A DNA stretch of 64,000 nucleotides, taken from assembly GCA_018268715.1 (NCBI GenBank), contig JAFDVZ010000013.1:20035-84034 (forward strand). The letters run 5' to 3'. The notes under the pieces were generated by a model that saw only the letters and a program-made list of their open reading frames with translations, was not told where the DNA came from and searched no databases. Below, in pieces: positions 8,669-18,614 of this stretch. The position numbers and the translations under genes are program-made. Within the stretch, counting starts at the first letter, position 1. Each line of letters starts with the position of its first letter. Source of the stretch: Acidobacteriota bacterium (GTDB taxonomy: Bacteria > Acidobacteriota > Terriglobia > Bryobacterales > Bryobacteraceae).

Positions 8669-8812
8669 ACCGGTAGGCCTCCAGCTAAATTGTAGTGCGC
8701 GGGCCCGCTGAGTCAAGGCCCCTCCCCGTCAAGAAAGACTCCGTACTCCCGACCTGAGAGAGTAAACCGGATTCCCAGAGCCCCGTCAAGCCAAACAGGT
8801 GGTGAAGGCGGA

Positions 8813-10372
8813 ATGATGCACGTAACAGCAAGATGGGTGGCGGGGATGATGCTGGCGGCGACGACCGCGATGGCGCAAGGCCCCACGACGATGGCGGCGC
8901 GGCGGTTTCTGGAGCAGGCCGCGTTCGGGCCCAACGCCGCGACCGTGGCCGAGGTTCGAAAGGCTGGGTTCAGCGCCTGGATCGATAGCCAGATCGCTCT
9001 CCCTGAATCGAAGTGGTCGACAATTCCCGATCCGGCCGTGGATGCGAAGGGGAACACGTCCTTGCGTCCGGCGCAGGACGCGTTCTTCTCCAACGCCGTC
9101 GGCGGACCCGATCAACTGCGTCAGAGGGTGGCGTTCGCGCTCGAACAAATCTGGGTGGTGTCGGGCGTCAAGTTGAAGCCGGAGGCGGTGACGCCCTTCC
9201 TTCGACTGATGCAGGCCGATGCGTTCGAAACCTACGACAAGATCATGTACGACGTGACGCTGAGTCCCGCCATGGGCCATTACCTCGACATGGTCAACAA
9301 CAACAAGCCGACGATGGGCCGGGCCGCGGACGAGAACTACGCTCGCGAACTGCTTCAGCTATTCACAGTCGGATTGGTGAAACTCGACGACTGGGGCCGG
9401 CCTGTGACGGACTCCACGGGCCAGCCCGTCCCGACCTACGATCAGGACACCATCGAGGGATTCGCCCGAGCGCTCACCGGGTGGACCTATGCGCCGAAAG
9501 CGGGCGCTAACTCGAAGTTCCCAAATCCGGTGAATTGGGACGCGCCGATGGTGGCCTTTGAGGCGAATCATGACCGGACCAGCGGGAAGACGCTGCTCAA
9601 CGGGTATGTCCTGCCCGCCAACCAGACCGCGGAAGCTGACTTGAAGGACGCTCTGAACAACGTGTTTCGCCATCCCAACGTGGCTCCCTTTGTGTGCCGC
9701 CAACTGATTCAGAGGCTGGTGACCAGCAATCCTTCGGAATCGTATGTGCGGCGCGTGGTCGGGGTCTTCAACGCCAGTCCGCGGGGCGACATGAAGGCGG
9801 TGGTCAAGGCCATCCTTCTCGATTCGGAGGCGCGAACGGGCGACGATGGCTCAGAGAACATCGCGACGAAGCTGCGCGAGCCGGCGCTCTGGATTCCATC
9901 CCTGCTGCGCGGCCTGGATGCGCAGATGGCTCCGTCCAACGCGCTGACCGCCGCGGCGGCCGGGCTGGGACAGACAATCTACTACTCACCCAGCGTCTTC
10001 AATTACTTCCTGCCCGGTTATGCGATCAACATTCCGCCCGCCGACGCCTACAATGCGCCGGAGTTCCAACTGCTCGGCGAAGCGTCGGCCACGGCGGCGG
10101 CGGATCTGGTGTTCTCGTTGGTGTACGGGAAGCCCGCCGGCGTGACGGTCGACCTGACTCCCTACATCACCATGCTGGGCGCCAAGCCCGGCCCGTCGGA
10201 GGTCGGAAAGATGGTGGATGCGCTCAATGTGGCCTTGCTCGGCGGCCGAATGCCGGCCTACATGCACGACATCGTCACCGCGGCCGCGGGCAAGGCCACA
10301 ACGCCCAAAGGCATGGCCCAAGGGGCCGTCTATCTGATCGGCTCATCGTGGAATTTCCAGGTGGCGCGCTAA
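8813..10372 (+). CDS. DUF1800 domain-containing secreted protein
   Basis: A 519-residue DUF1800 protein. It has an N-terminal signal (to about AMAQG, residue 23) followed by the family opening [14 protein letters not shown]. Typical blocks are [40 protein letters not shown] and [16 protein letters not shown]. Function is unknown, but in Acidobacteria, Planctomycetes and related groups DUF1800 genes sit directly before a DUF1501 gene, as here (28 bp to the DUF1501 ATG), and the two are probably exported partners. ATGs at 8813 and 8816 are both possible after the GAAGGCGGA sequence. Confidence 0.9.
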   Translation: MMHVTARWVAGMMLAATTAMAQGPTTMAARRFLEQAAFGPNAATVAEVRKAGFSAWIDSQIALPESKWSTIPDPAVDAKGNTSLRPAQDAFFSNAVGGPDQLRQRVAFALEQIWVVSGVKLKPEAVTPFLRLMQADAFETYDKIMYDVTLSPAMGHYLDMVNNNKPTMGRAADENYARELLQLFTVGLVKLDDWGRPVTDSTGQPVPTYDQDTIEGFARALTGWTYAPKAGANSKFPNPVNWDAPMVAFEANHDRTSGKTLLNGYVLPANQTAEADLKDALNNVFRHPNVAPFVCRQLIQRLVTSNPSESYVRRVVGVFNASPRGDMKAVVKAILLDSEARTGDDGSENIATKLREPALWIPSLLRGLDAQMAPSNALTAAAAGLGQTIYYSPSVFNYFLPGYAINIPPADAYNAPEFQLLGEASATAAADLVFSLVYGKPAGVTVDLTPYITMLGAKPGPSEVGKMVDALNVALLGGRMPAYMHDIVTAAAGKATTPKGMAQGAVYLIGSSWNFQVAR

Positions 10373-10400
10373 CTCCCAGCCTGAAATGAGGAACTCATCC

Positions 10401-11744
10401 ATGACATCACGACGCAACTTCCTTCGCGCCGCATTGTCGCTCGGCACGGCGACCGCAACCGGCGGATTCAGCCGGCTCGGGCTGTTGAACGCGATGACCC
10501 AACCTTCCGGATCGTATCGCGCGCTGGTCTGCGTGTTTCTCTACGGCGGCAACGACAGCAACAACCTGGTGGTCCCGCTCGACACGGCCGGTTACAGCAG
10601 CTACAAGAGCATCCGTGGCGGACTCGCCCTGGACAGCGCCGCGCTGGTTCCCTACGCCGGCAAGGCCTACGGCCTGCATCCGAAATTTGCCGATCTCGCC
10701 GCGATTCAGAACCAGGTGGCGCTGGTCGCCAACGTGGGGAACATCGTGCAGCCGACCAGCCGCGACCAGTATTTGAAGGCGTCCGTCCCGCTGCCCGGCA
10801 ACCTGTTCTCCCACGCCGACCAGCAGGCCGAATGGCAGACCTCGGTGGCGCAGGGGCAAGCCAACACCGGATGGGCCGGACGGCTCGCCGATCGCATGAG
10901 CCAGCTGAATCCCGGTTCGTATCCAGCGTTCGTTTCAGTGGCCGGAAACGCGCTGATGGGCACGGGCGCAACCACTCACCCCGCTTCGGTGACGCCGAAC
11001 GTAGCGGTCGGATTGCGGGGATTCGGCTCGGACGCCGCCTCCCAGGCGCGGCTCGCGGCGTTACAGGACCTGGTTCAGCAGGACACCATGCAGACCGGCG
11101 CCGGCGCGATCCTGTTGACGCAAGCGGCCGGCACGATGCGGAACGCCCTTGCCGATGACGCCGCCCTGGCCGCCGCGCTCAACGGCGCACAGCCCATCGC
11201 CACGGAGTTTCCCGCCACCTCGATCGGCCAGCAGTTGCTGGAAGTGGCGAAGCTCATTCAGGTGCGCGACCCGTTGGGCATGAACCGCCAGATCTTCTTC
11301 TGCTCGCTAGGCGGCTTTGACACACACACGGCGCAACTCAACGATCAGGACCGTCTATTCGCTCAACTCAGTCCCGCTCTGGCCGCGTTCTACAAAGCGA
11401 CCGAGGAACTGGGAGTCGCAAGCCAGGTGGCCACGTTCACGGAGTCGGATTTCAGCCGGACGCTGCAGCCGAACTCCAACGGCGGATCGGATCACGGCTG
11501 GGGCGGCCATCATATTGTGATGGGCGGATCGGTCAAGGGCGGCGCGATGTACGGCGCGTTTCCGTCGCTCCAACTGAATGGGCCCGATGACGCGGGAGGC
11601 GAAGGCCGCTGGATCCCCACCACATCGGTTGACCAATACGGCGCAACGCTCGCGCAGTGGTTCGGCTTGGGCGCGACGGACCTCGCCGCCGTATTCCCGA
11701 ACATCGGCAACTTCGGCAAGACCGATATCGGATTGTTCGGCTGA
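10401..11744 (+). CDS. DUF1501 domain-containing protein, Tat-exported
   Basis: A DUF1501 protein of 447 residues, a family related to the alkaline phosphatase/sulfatase fold. It starts with a twin-arginine signal ([15 protein letters not shown]). Characteristic blocks are [50 protein letters not shown] and [14 protein letters not shown] start it at 10401, eight bases after GAGGAA; an in-frame ATG at 10386 would place the RR motif further in and lacks a ribosome site. It is the usual partner of the DUF1800 gene just upstream. Molecular function is unknown. Confidence 0.9.
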   Translation: MTSRRNFLRAALSLGTATATGGFSRLGLLNAMTQPSGSYRALVCVFLYGGNDSNNLVVPLDTAGYSSYKSIRGGLALDSAALVPYAGKAYGLHPKFADLAAIQNQVALVANVGNIVQPTSRDQYLKASVPLPGNLFSHADQQAEWQTSVAQGQANTGWAGRLADRMSQLNPGSYPAFVSVAGNALMGTGATTHPASVTPNVAVGLRGFGSDAASQARLAALQDLVQQDTMQTGAGAILLTQAAGTMRNALADDAALAAALNGAQPIATEFPATSIGQQLLEVAKLIQVRDPLGMNRQIFFCSLGGFDTHTAQLNDQDRLFAQLSPALAAFYKATEELGVASQVATFTESDFSRTLQPNSNGGSDHGWGGHHIVMGGSVKGGAMYGAFPSLQLNGPDDAGGEGRWIPTTSVDQYGATLAQWFGLGATDLAAVFPNIGNFGKTDIGLFG

Positions 11745-11821
11745 TCGCACATCGGGAATAATCGCGTCGCGCCGCGGCATTCTAATGATGCATGGCGGCG
11801 GCGACTACTTGGGGCGGAAGA

Positions 11822-12400
11822 ATGCGCGGTACACTCGTGTGGTTGCCGCTATCCGACAGCAATTCCACGGCCCGTGAACGGTTCGACGCCGAGGCGATGC
11901 CTCACCTGGGCGATCTGCACCGCACGGCGCTACGTCTGCTCGGCGACGCCGCCCGCGCCGAGGATGTGGTGCAGGAGGCCTATCTGCAAGGCTGGAAGTC
12001 GTTCCATCGCTTCCAGCCGGGCACGAATTGTCGCGCCTGGATGTTCCAGATCCTGTTCCACTGCGTCAATCACTATCGCCGCAAGTGGTTCCGGTTCGCT
12101 CAACTCAAGGAGCATGAGGAACACCTGCAGGAAAACCTGCCGGCGCCTCCGCTCATGCCGGAGCGCCTGACCGACTCCGACATACTCGCCGCGCTCGACC
12201 GGGTTCCAGTGGATTACCGCTCCGTGGTCCTGCTGGTGGACGTGGAGGAGTTCGCCTATAAAGAGGTCGCCGAGATTCTCGCCATCCCCATCGGCACCGT
12301 AATGTCGCGTTTGAGCCGCGGACGCAAGATGCTGCGCGAGCAACTGGCGGACGTCGCCCGTTCCTATGGGCTTCGGGCGGAGAAAGGACAGGCGCGATGA
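11822..12400 (+). CDS. ECF-like RNA polymerase sigma factor (sigma-70 family)
   Basis: A 192-residue sigma factor with regions 2 and 4 only. Region 2 is RTALRLLGDAARAEDVVQEA through FQILFHCVNHYRRKW; region 4 is the DYRSVVLLVDVEEFAYKEVA block plus the helix-turn-helix IPIGTVMSRLSRGRKMLRE. It would recruit RNA polymerase to a regulon not visible here. The start is uncertain: ATG 11822 has a weak close GGAAG, and an in-frame ATG at 11792 is also open. Its stop overlaps the ATG of the anti-sigma gene (ATGA), the classic coupled arrangement that keeps the two in balance. Confidence 0.9.
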   Translation: MRGTLVWLPLSDSNSTARERFDAEAMPHLGDLHRTALRLLGDAARAEDVVQEAYLQGWKSFHRFQPGTNCRAWMFQILFHCVNHYRRKWFRFAQLKEHEEHLQENLPAPPLMPERLTDSDILAALDRVPVDYRSVVLLVDVEEFAYKEVAEILAIPIGTVMSRLSRGRKMLREQLADVARSYGLRAEKGQAR

Positions 12401-13242
12401 CAACCGAGTCCTGCGGCGCGATCCTGGCTGAACTCGATTTTCATCTGGACGGCGAACTTGCGCCGGAACGCGCCGCGGCGGTGGAGGCCCACCTGGGATC
12501 ATGCCCGGCGTGCGCGGCGGAGTTCGCCGCGAAGGCCCGGCTGCGTGACGCGTTGCGGTCGGCGACGCGGGCCGTGAAGCTCGACCCGCGGCTGGCCGAA
12601 CGGATCCGCGCCCAATCGCGGCGTCCGCCCGCCGCATCGTGGACCCGCGGCCTGATGGCCATCGCGGCGACGGCGATTGTGCTGGTTGGAGTCGGGGCGA
12701 TGTACCGATACTACCGGCAGCAGACATCGCCCGAAGGCTACATTGCCCGCTGGTCGAGGCAGGTCAGCGCGATCGTGCGGGTCGGCCTTAGCGACCACCT
12801 GCATTGCGCGGTGTTCGGCAGCGTGCCCCGGAAGCCGCAGCCGGTTAGCCAAATGGTGCAGGAGATGGGCGACCAGTACAAGGACCTGTTGCCGCTCATC
12901 AAGGATCGCATCCCGCCGGCATACCAAGTGATGACCGCGCATCGCTGCACCGTGGGTGGACGGCAGTACGTTCATCTGGCGGCGCGCGACGGCGTTCACA
13001 TCGCGTCGTTGATCATCACGCGAAAGGGCGCCGACGAATCGTTCGCGGGCATCGCGCCGGTGATGATGCGGTCGGGCATCGCGATCTACGGGGCCGGCGT
13101 CGACCGTTTCCACATCGCGGCGTTTGAAACGCGCGGCCACCTGGCGTACCTGATTTCGGACGACTCGACGGGCGACAACATGGAGATGATGGCCGCTTTC
13201 GCGCCAGTGCTCGGGGAAGCGTTGCGGCGACTCGAATCCTGA
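12397..13242 (+). CDS. Zinc-finger transmembrane anti-sigma factor
   Basis: A 281-residue membrane anti-sigma factor. The N-terminal cytoplasmic anti-sigma zinc-finger has H32-x3-C36-x2-C39 (AHLGSCPACA). A single transmembrane helix (about residues 86-105, AIAATAIVLVGVGAM) is followed by a roughly 170-residue outer domain without a family I recognise, though the CHRCTVGG-like and YLISDD segments resemble acidobacterial homologues. It should hold the upstream sigma factor inactive until an envelope signal is sensed by the outer domain. It overlaps the sigma gene by 4 bp. Confidence 0.85.
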   Translation: MTTESCGAILAELDFHLDGELAPERAAAVEAHLGSCPACAAEFAAKARLRDALRSATRAVKLDPRLAERIRAQSRRPPAASWTRGLMAIAATAIVLVGVGAMYRYYRQQTSPEGYIARWSRQVSAIVRVGLSDHLHCAVFGSVPRKPQPVSQMVQEMGDQYKDLLPLIKDRIPPAYQVMTAHRCTVGGRQYVHLAARDGVHIASLIITRKGADESFAGIAPVMMRSGIAIYGAGVDRFHIAAFETRGHLAYLISDDSTGDNMEMMAAFAPVLGEALRRLES

Positions 13243-13282
13243 CCGGCGCGCGGCGGGCTGGAGCAAGCGATAATGTGATCTG

Positions 13283-14002
13283 ATGCTCCTCCGCATTTTC
13301 GTATTTTCATTGGCGTCGTGCTGCGCCTGGGCGCAGGGCAAGGATGGTCCCCAACCGCGCGTGGTGGATCCGGGCGGCGCGTCGACGGCGCCTTCGGACG
13401 CCGTGGCGCTGTTTGATGGGCGCGACCTGTCGCACTGGACCACGACGAACGGCGGTCCCGCCAGGTGCACGGTGGAAGCCGGAGCGATGGCCTGCAAAAC
13501 CGGATCGGGCGATATCGTTAGTAAGGAGAAGTTCAAGGCGGCGCAGATCCACATCGAGTTTTCGATACCGGACATGCCCGACCAGCACGGCCAGTTGCGC
13601 GGCAACAGCGGCGTGTTCCTGCAAGGGCGCTATGAGGTTCAGGTGCTCGATTCGTTCCGGAATCCCACCTACGCCAACGGGTCCTGCGCGGCGCTCTATG
13701 GTCAATATGCGCCGCTGGTGAACGCATCGCGCTCGCCCGGCCAGTGGCAGAGCTATGACATTGTCTTCCACCCGCCCGCCTGCGACGCAAGCGGCGCGGT
13801 GATTCGCAAGGGCACTCTCACCATCCTGCACAATGGCGTTCTGGCCCAGGACCACGTGGAGATCCAACACGCCACGCCGGGCGACGGGGGCGGCGGCGTC
13901 TGCGAGGCCGGCCCAATCCGGTTGCAGGACCACAGCGGATTCCCCGGCGCGCCGGTGACCGTCATGCGCTTCCGCAACATCTGGATCCGTCCTCTCGATT
14001 GA
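13283..14002 (+). CDS. Secreted DUF1080 (3-keto-disaccharide hydrolase-like) protein
   Basis: A 239-residue secreted DUF1080 protein with a signal peptide (MLLRIFVFSLASCCAWAQG) and a concanavalin-like beta-sandwich domain. Family landmarks are LFDGRDLSHWT, a HIEFSIPDM strand, NSGVFLQGRYEVQVLDSF, and WQSYDIVFHPP. Members of this domain (3-keto-disaccharide hydrolase, 3-keto-glucoside lyase-like) cleave 3-keto-glycosides made by Gfo/Idh/MocA oxidoreductases, which occur twice in this window. Whether they share a pathway is inference. Its TGA overlaps the ATG of the FAD enzyme by one base. Confidence 0.88.
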   Translation: MLLRIFVFSLASCCAWAQGKDGPQPRVVDPGGASTAPSDAVALFDGRDLSHWTTTNGGPARCTVEAGAMACKTGSGDIVSKEKFKAAQIHIEFSIPDMPDQHGQLRGNSGVFLQGRYEVQVLDSFRNPTYANGSCAALYGQYAPLVNASRSPGQWQSYDIVFHPPACDASGAVIRKGTLTILHNGVLAQDHVEIQHATPGDGGGGVCEAGPIRLQDHSGFPGAPVTVMRFRNIWIRPLD

Positions 14003-15075
14003 TGACTCCGAAGGTCGACATCCTCATTCTGGGAGCGGGCCCGGCCGGGGCCACCGCCGCGCGACTGCTGGCGCTGCAGGGCCGTTCGGTTCTGTTGCTG
14101 CGCGGGCCGGCGTCACGCAACCCGCACGCCGGAAGTCTTCCGCCCACGATCGCCGAAGTCTTTCGCTCAATCGGCGTCCTCGACGCCATCGAACAGGCGA
14201 ACTTTTATCCGGACCTCGGCGTAGTGCGCTGGTGGCTCGACGCCGAAGCCGAGGTGGAGTCCTATGTCGAGGGATCGCGAGGTTATCACGTCCAGCGCCA
14301 CGCCCTTGACGAACTGCTGCTGACTCTCGCAGAAAGCGCCGGAGTAGAGGTCCAGCGCAACAGCCGCGCGCCCAGGGTGGAACTCGATCGCGGCATCGTG
14401 GAGCACGACGGCGGCGTTACGGAAGCGCGTTTTGTGTTGGATGCGACGGGCCGCGCCGGTCTCATCGCGAGACAGATCCGGCGGTTCTGGGATCCGCGGT
14501 ACCGCACCGTGGGGCTGTGCGGCTTGCTGCGCGCAAGTGAGACGTTCGACGCCGACCCTCATTACAACCTGATGGAAGCCTACGACCGCGGTTGGGCCTG
14601 GTCCGTGCCGCTCTCGCCGCGCTGCCGTTACGTTTGCTTCTATGTGGATGCTAGCATCGCGCGCGATGGCGAGACTCAGTTTCGGGCTGAGTTAGCGCGG
14701 ACCGTGGAGTTTCAACGGCTGTTCGGAGACGCCGAGTTGGAGTCGCCCCCCTGGGTGCGCGATTCGAGTCTCTATTATTCGGAACGTTATGCGGGAACGA
14801 ACTGGATGCTAATGGGCGACGCCGCCTCATTCGCTGATCCGCTCAGCTCATCGGGCGTTGAGAAAGCGCTCCTGTCGGCTCAGTTCACGGCCGAAGCGAT
14901 CGGGCGTTGTCTGGACCGGCCCGCGGAAGCCGGTGAGGCGATTCGGTCGATGAACGCCCGCGAAGCACGCGTCTGGCGCGAGCATGCGGAAAGCGCCGCG
15001 CGGACCTATGCCGCCATGCTCGATCTGTACGACACGCCCTTCTGGCGGGACCGGGCTAAGCCTCCCGAGCTATAG
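14002..15075 (+). CDS. FAD-dependent oxidoreductase (tryptophan halogenase / geranylgeranyl reductase-like)
   Basis: A 357-residue flavoprotein. The dinucleotide-binding motif ILGAGPAGATAARLLALQG starts at about residue 9, and the second FAD motif is LMGDAASFADPLSSSGVEKAL near residue 270. The DPLSSSGVEKAL form is shared with flavin-dependent halogenases and geranylgeranyl-reductase-like enzymes, but I do not see the halogenase GWxWxIP tryptophan pair clearly; here it reads GWAWSVPL, close to that motif. So a halogenase-like or dehydrogenase role is possible and the substrate is unknown. I start it at the ATG at 14002; TTG at 13999 is an unlikely alternative. Confidence 0.82.
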   Translation: MTPKVDILILGAGPAGATAARLLALQGRSVLLLRGPASRNPHAGSLPPTIAEVFRSIGVLDAIEQANFYPDLGVVRWWLDAEAEVESYVEGSRGYHVQRHALDELLLTLAESAGVEVQRNSRAPRVELDRGIVEHDGGVTEARFVLDATGRAGLIARQIRRFWDPRYRTVGLCGLLRASETFDADPHYNLMEAYDRGWAWSVPLSPRCRYVCFYVDASIARDGETQFRAELARTVEFQRLFGDAELESPPWVRDSSLYYSERYAGTNWMLMGDAASFADPLSSSGVEKALLSAQFTAEAIGRCLDRPAEAGEAIRSMNAREARVWREHAESAARTYAAMLDLYDTPFWRDRAKPPEL

Positions 15076-15093
15076 CCCTGCGGCGCGAAGAGC

Positions 15094-15134
15094 AAAAAAA
15101 GCGGCGGCCCGTGCAGGAGGCGACGGACCGCCGC
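15094..15134 (-). terminator. Rho-independent terminator of the BON-domain gene
   Basis: On the minus strand an 11-12-bp GC stem with one mismatch (15134-15123 pairing with 15112-15101) is followed by seven T (15100-15094), 27 bp after the BON gene stop. On the plus strand the A-run precedes the stem, so it does not work for the convergent flavoprotein gene. Confidence 0.85.
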
Positions 15135-15160
15135 GGTACGAACAGGAAAGGCAAGGGCAC

Positions 15161-15700
15161 TCAGCCGCGGCCGTTCTCGACGCGAAGTGAATTCTTCACG
15201 GAGAATGCGCCGAATACGCCGTTGGCGCGGATTCCGGCCAGGATCTTGTCGGTCTGGTTCGCCACCACGCCTTCCAGCGTGATGTCGCCGTTCTTCACGA
15301 TAATGCGAATCGACGGCTGGGCCCCGGCGCCATAGCGTTGCAGGGCCGAATACCCGTAGATGGCGCGGGCGGCGGCGATCCGGATGCGGTCGTCGCTCGG
15401 CGACAGCGGCAGCACCTCAATCTGGTTGTCCACGCGGCCAACGCCCTCAATCCGCTTCACCACGTTTTGGGCGTCCGACTTGAGGTACGGGCGGGTGACC
15501 TGGCCGGACAGCGTAACAACGTCGCCGTCCACGCGGTAAGTCAAGTTATCGAAAACATTGTAATAGGGGAGCATCACCAACTCATGCCGGACCTTGTCGG
15601 CTAAGTTGGATGGATTGCTCTGTTGCTTCGAGAACGCGGGAAACGCCAGGATCGCGGCGGCCGCCAGGGTGATTGTCAGTTGTTGGATAGTCCGTTTCAT
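15161..15700 (-). CDS. Exported BON-domain protein (two BON domains)
   Basis: A 179-residue exported protein. Residues 1-25 form a signal peptide (AAILAFPAFSKQ). Two BON domains follow. The first (about 32-95) includes YRVDGDVVTLSGQV and ends VGRVDNQIEVLP; the second (about 100-175) includes IRIIVKNGDITLEGVV. BON domains bind phospholipid surfaces and occur in OsmY-like periplasmic proteins, so an envelope-stress or membrane-associated role is likely. The start at 15700 is set by GGAGG at 15710-15714, nine bases upstream; the open frame continuing to 15922 has no support. It is monocistronic, with its own terminator. Confidence 0.87.
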   Translation of the reverse strand: MKRTIQQLTITLAAAAILAFPAFSKQQSNPSNLADKVRHELVMLPYYNVFDNLTYRVDGDVVTLSGQVTRPYLKSDAQNVVKRIEGVGRVDNQIEVLPLSPSDDRIRIAAARAIYGYSALQRYGAGAQPSIRIIVKNGDITLEGVVANQTDKILAGIRANGVFGAFSVKNSLRVENGRG

Positions 15701-15808
15701 CGTCTTCTCCCTCCGTTCAATCTGTCGGATGTCGGCGGCGAAAGACGGGTTCCAACGTTTAAGATTTTTTACGGGAGCGGCCGCTGACAGTCGCGGCCTG
15801 CAAGAAAG

Positions 15809-15847
15809 CAAAAAGGCGACCCGGCCTTTTCGGCTCTTAGGTCGCCT
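15809..15847 (-). terminator. Rho-independent terminator of the U32 peptidase gene
   Basis: On the minus strand AGGCGACC (15847-15840) pairs perfectly with GGTCGCCT (15821-15814) around an 18-base loop, followed by T-rich sequence (15813-15810). It lies about 70 bp after the U32 gene stop and upstream of the BON gene. Confidence 0.75.
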
Positions 15848-15918
15848 CCCCACCAGATACTTAATAGATGCCACAAAACGGCTCCGCGTTCCAGGGGGAT
15901 CGAGGAAGATCGACCGGA

Positions 15919-18435
15919 TCAACCCAAAACGGGGAGTTCCAGGTAGCCTTGCGGCGTGAAATAGCTGCCCTCGGTCGCGCCCTGGGGAGCGATGCGGCGC
16001 AACTCGCGGTTCAGTTGTTCGGCGGACGCGCGTCCCGCCAGGGCGTCCTCAAAGGCCCGGGTCGCCGCCCGCGCCTGCGCCGCCGTTTCGTGGGCGAACT
16101 CGAGCCGGAAATGGCGGATGCCGGCCTCTAGCCATTTCTCCAGATGGAGGCTGGCTTCCTGAGCCTCCGCGCCGAACACCGTATTACGGCAACCGACATC
16201 GGCCATCACCGGGTGGGCGCGCCGGTTCACATCGCGCACCGCCACCCGATGCGTCTCGCACGGCCGGCCACAATCCTTGTAGGTTGTGCCGTTGGACAGG
16301 AAGCGGCAGAACACGCAGTGCTCGGTATGGAAAACGGGCAAGTGCTGATAGACCACGGCCTCGATGGCGCCCGCCCCCACGCGCCGCGCCAGCGTGGCCA
16401 CCTGGTCCGCGTTCAGATCGTAGCCGGGCGTGATGCGCTCGACGCCCGAATGCAGGAACGCGGCGGCGGTCAGGACGTTGGCGGCGTTCAGGCTGAAGTC
16501 GGCCGTCACCGGCGGATGTTCGACGCCCTCGAGCGCCGCCAGCAACCCGGCCGACCGCGCCAGGATGGGGCAGCCCAGCCTCAGCAGGAACTGCACGATC
16601 CGTTCCTCACCGGGCTTAAGGATCCGAGGGCTCGCGACGCGCACCGCCAGTCCGGCCTCCCGCAGGCGATCCACCGAAGGTTTGAGCCCGTACAAGTCCA
16701 GATAATCGAGCGTCACGCTCGCCGGCCGAGCCTCGATGGCGGCCTCCAACTGCTCGGGAGTTCGCACCAGAAGGTGCAGGAATGGCCCGCCGGGCGTTTC
16801 CGTGCGAGGCGCGATCGCCGCCAGGGCCGCCTCGAACATCGCCGCGCCGTCGCGAATCTCCGCCTCCACAGGCTTCCGCTGCAGCGCCGCCAGCCGCTCC
16901 ACGGCGTCCCGGCGAACCTGGTTCAACAGCGACGCCGGCGCGAACGGCCGCCCCTCGACGCGCAGTTCAAGGCTCTCCAGTTCGTACGGCGTGCCTCCCA
17001 GCCGGCTGAACTGCTCTCGCGCCAACTCTTCGGAAATCTCCCGTTTCGCCGCCGTTCCAAGCGCCTCCGCCGAACTCGCCTCAACGGCCAATTCCGGCCG
17101 CCGCGCCAGCCGCCACTCGGTGTGGAGCGGCGCCCCTTCCCGGGCCGTCGCGAGAACCCGCACCGGCTGGCGCGCCAACGGCTGCCCCGGTTCGATGAAC
17201 GGACGAATCGCCTTCGCCAGATCCGGATCGTTCGTTCGCCACACCAGATCGCCAGGCCGGATGCGCGCCGCGTCCACCCCGCCGCGGCCAAATCGCAACT
17301 CGAGCAGCCCTCCCGGCGCCTCGGCGACGCCAAACACATTGCCGCCCTCTTCCGGCTCCTGCGGACTTCGCCAATCCGCCGCATCGAACACGACGCCGTC
17401 GCCCGGCTTCAGCGGAGCATGCCGATGCGCCCCGCCCGGCTCCATCGACACGCCGGTGGAAGACACCCGCGCCACCCGGCCCATCAGCACTCCGCGATGC
17501 CTCGGCGCGCGTCCCCGCACCACCGCCTGATGATTCACGCCCGTGATGAAGTAGGGCCCAAGACCCCGCGAATACACCTGCTCGAGCCGGATCTCCTCTT
17601 CGGGCGTCAGCGAAAGCTCGAGCCCCGCCCAAGCCTCGTCAACGGCCTTCCGATAGGCGTTCGTCGCCAGCGCCACATAGTCCGCATCTTTGTAGCGCCC
17701 CTCGATCTTCAGCGCCGAAACGCCGATCTTCACGATCTCCGGCACATGACGCAGGGCGTACAGATCGCCGGGCGACAGCAGATACCGCGCATCGCCCAGC
17801 GGCCGCGTCTCGCCGTCGACGATCAGGTCGTACGGCATCCGGCACGCCTGCGCGCACTGCCCGCGATTGGCGCTACGCCCGCCCCAAGCCTCCGACGAGA
17901 AGCACTGGCCGGAGTAAGCCACGCACAACGCGCCGTGCACGAAAATCTCCAGCTCGCAGCTGGTCTGTCCCCGTATCGCGCGCACCTCGTCGAGCGACAA
18001 CTCGCGCGCCAGCGTCACGCGGCTCGCGCCGAACCGCCGCGCCACCTCCACGCCCTCGGCGCTGGTGACGCTCATCTGCGTGCTGCCGTGAATTTCCAGC
18101 GCCGGCGCAATCTCGCGAGCCAGCCTCGCCACGCCCGCGTCCTGCACGATGATCGCGTCCGCGCCGGCGCGCGCAATCGCCTCGATCGCCCTCGCCGCCT
18201 CCCGCAATTCGTGATCGAACACCAGCGTATTGAACGTGACGAATCCGCGGACGCCGCGCCCGTGCAGCGTCCGGAAGACCTCTTCCAGGTCGCTGAGCGC
18301 GAACCCCACCTTGGCCCGCGCGCTGAAATGCCGCAGGCCGAAGTAGACCGAATCGGCGCCCGCCTCGATAGCGGCCTGCAACTGCGGCCAATATCCGGCC
18401 GGACTCATTACTTCAGGTTTGGGAAAAAGGGACAT
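15919..18435 (-). CDS. U32 family peptidase / RlhA-like with DUF3656 domain
   Basis: An 838-residue U32-family protein. The opening EVMSPAGYWPQLQAAIEAGADSVYFG barrel (quoted in part) and the U32 signature EIFVHGALCVAYSGQCFSS are clear, followed by RGQCAQACRMPYDL. The middle matches the DUF3656 insertion of long U32 proteins, and the C-terminal part has a cysteine set (HTEHCVFCRFL.. KDCGRPCE.. DVGCRNTVFG) fit to hold an iron-sulfur centre. The best studied long relative, E. coli RlhA (YdcP), hydroxylates C2501 of 23S rRNA, so an RNA-hydroxylation role is possible; the older name is collagenase-like protease. I start it at ATG 18435; a GTG at 18477 is open but poorly supported. It ends before a good terminator. 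Confidence 0.87.
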   Translation of the reverse strand: MSLFPKPEVMSPAGYWPQLQAAIEAGADSVYFGLRHFSARAKVGFALSDLEEVFRTLHGRGVRGFVTFNTLVFDHELREAARAIEAIARAGADAIIVQDAGVARLAREIAPALEIHGSTQMSVTSAEGVEVARRFGASRVTLARELSLDEVRAIRGQTSCELEIFVHGALCVAYSGQCFSSEAWGGRSANRGQCAQACRMPYDLIVDGETRPLGDARYLLSPGDLYALRHVPEIVKIGVSALKIEGRYKDADYVALATNAYRKAVDEAWAGLELSLTPEEEIRLEQVYSRGLGPYFITGVNHQAVVRGRAPRHRGVLMGRVARVSSTGVSMEPGGAHRHAPLKPGDGVVFDAADWRSPQEPEEGGNVFGVAEAPGGLLELRFGRGGVDAARIRPGDLVWRTNDPDLAKAIRPFIEPGQPLARQPVRVLATAREGAPLHTEWRLARRPELAVEASSAEALGTAAKREISEELAREQFSRLGGTPYELESLELRVEGRPFAPASLLNQVRRDAVERLAALQRKPVEAEIRDGAAMFEAALAAIAPRTETPGGPFLHLLVRTPEQLEAAIEARPASVTLDYLDLYGLKPSVDRLREAGLAVRVASPRILKPGEERIVQFLLRLGCPILARSAGLLAALEGVEHPPVTADFSLNAANVLTAAAFLHSGVERITPGYDLNADQVATLARRVGAGAIEAVVYQHLPVFHTEHCVFCRFLSNGTTYKDCGRPCETHRVAVRDVNRRAHPVMADVGCRNTVFGAEAQEASLHLEKWLEAGIRHFRLEFAHETAAQARAATRAFEDALAGRASAEQLNRELRRIAPQGATEGSYFTPQGYLELPVLG

Positions 18436-18600
18436 GCGGACCGCGGCTATTTCCAGGGTACCGCGCGTCGCTCCCACTCCGCCCCTAACCGTGAGACGCT
18501 TACCTCGCCGCGCCCCTTTTCATCACCACGGCTGGACTTTTCGCGCTACCCTCTTTTAAGGCTCGTAAATTCGCCTGGGATTCCAGGCCAATGCAGTGAA

Positions 18601-18605
18601 GGAGG
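18601..18605 (+). promoter_or_regulatory. Shine-Dalgarno site deciding a TTG start
   Basis: AAGGAGG ends at 18605, nine bases before the TTG at 18615. There is no ATG near the signal peptide start in this frame, so the site supports translation from TTG. Confidence 0.7.
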
Positions 18606-18614
18606 TTCATCAAT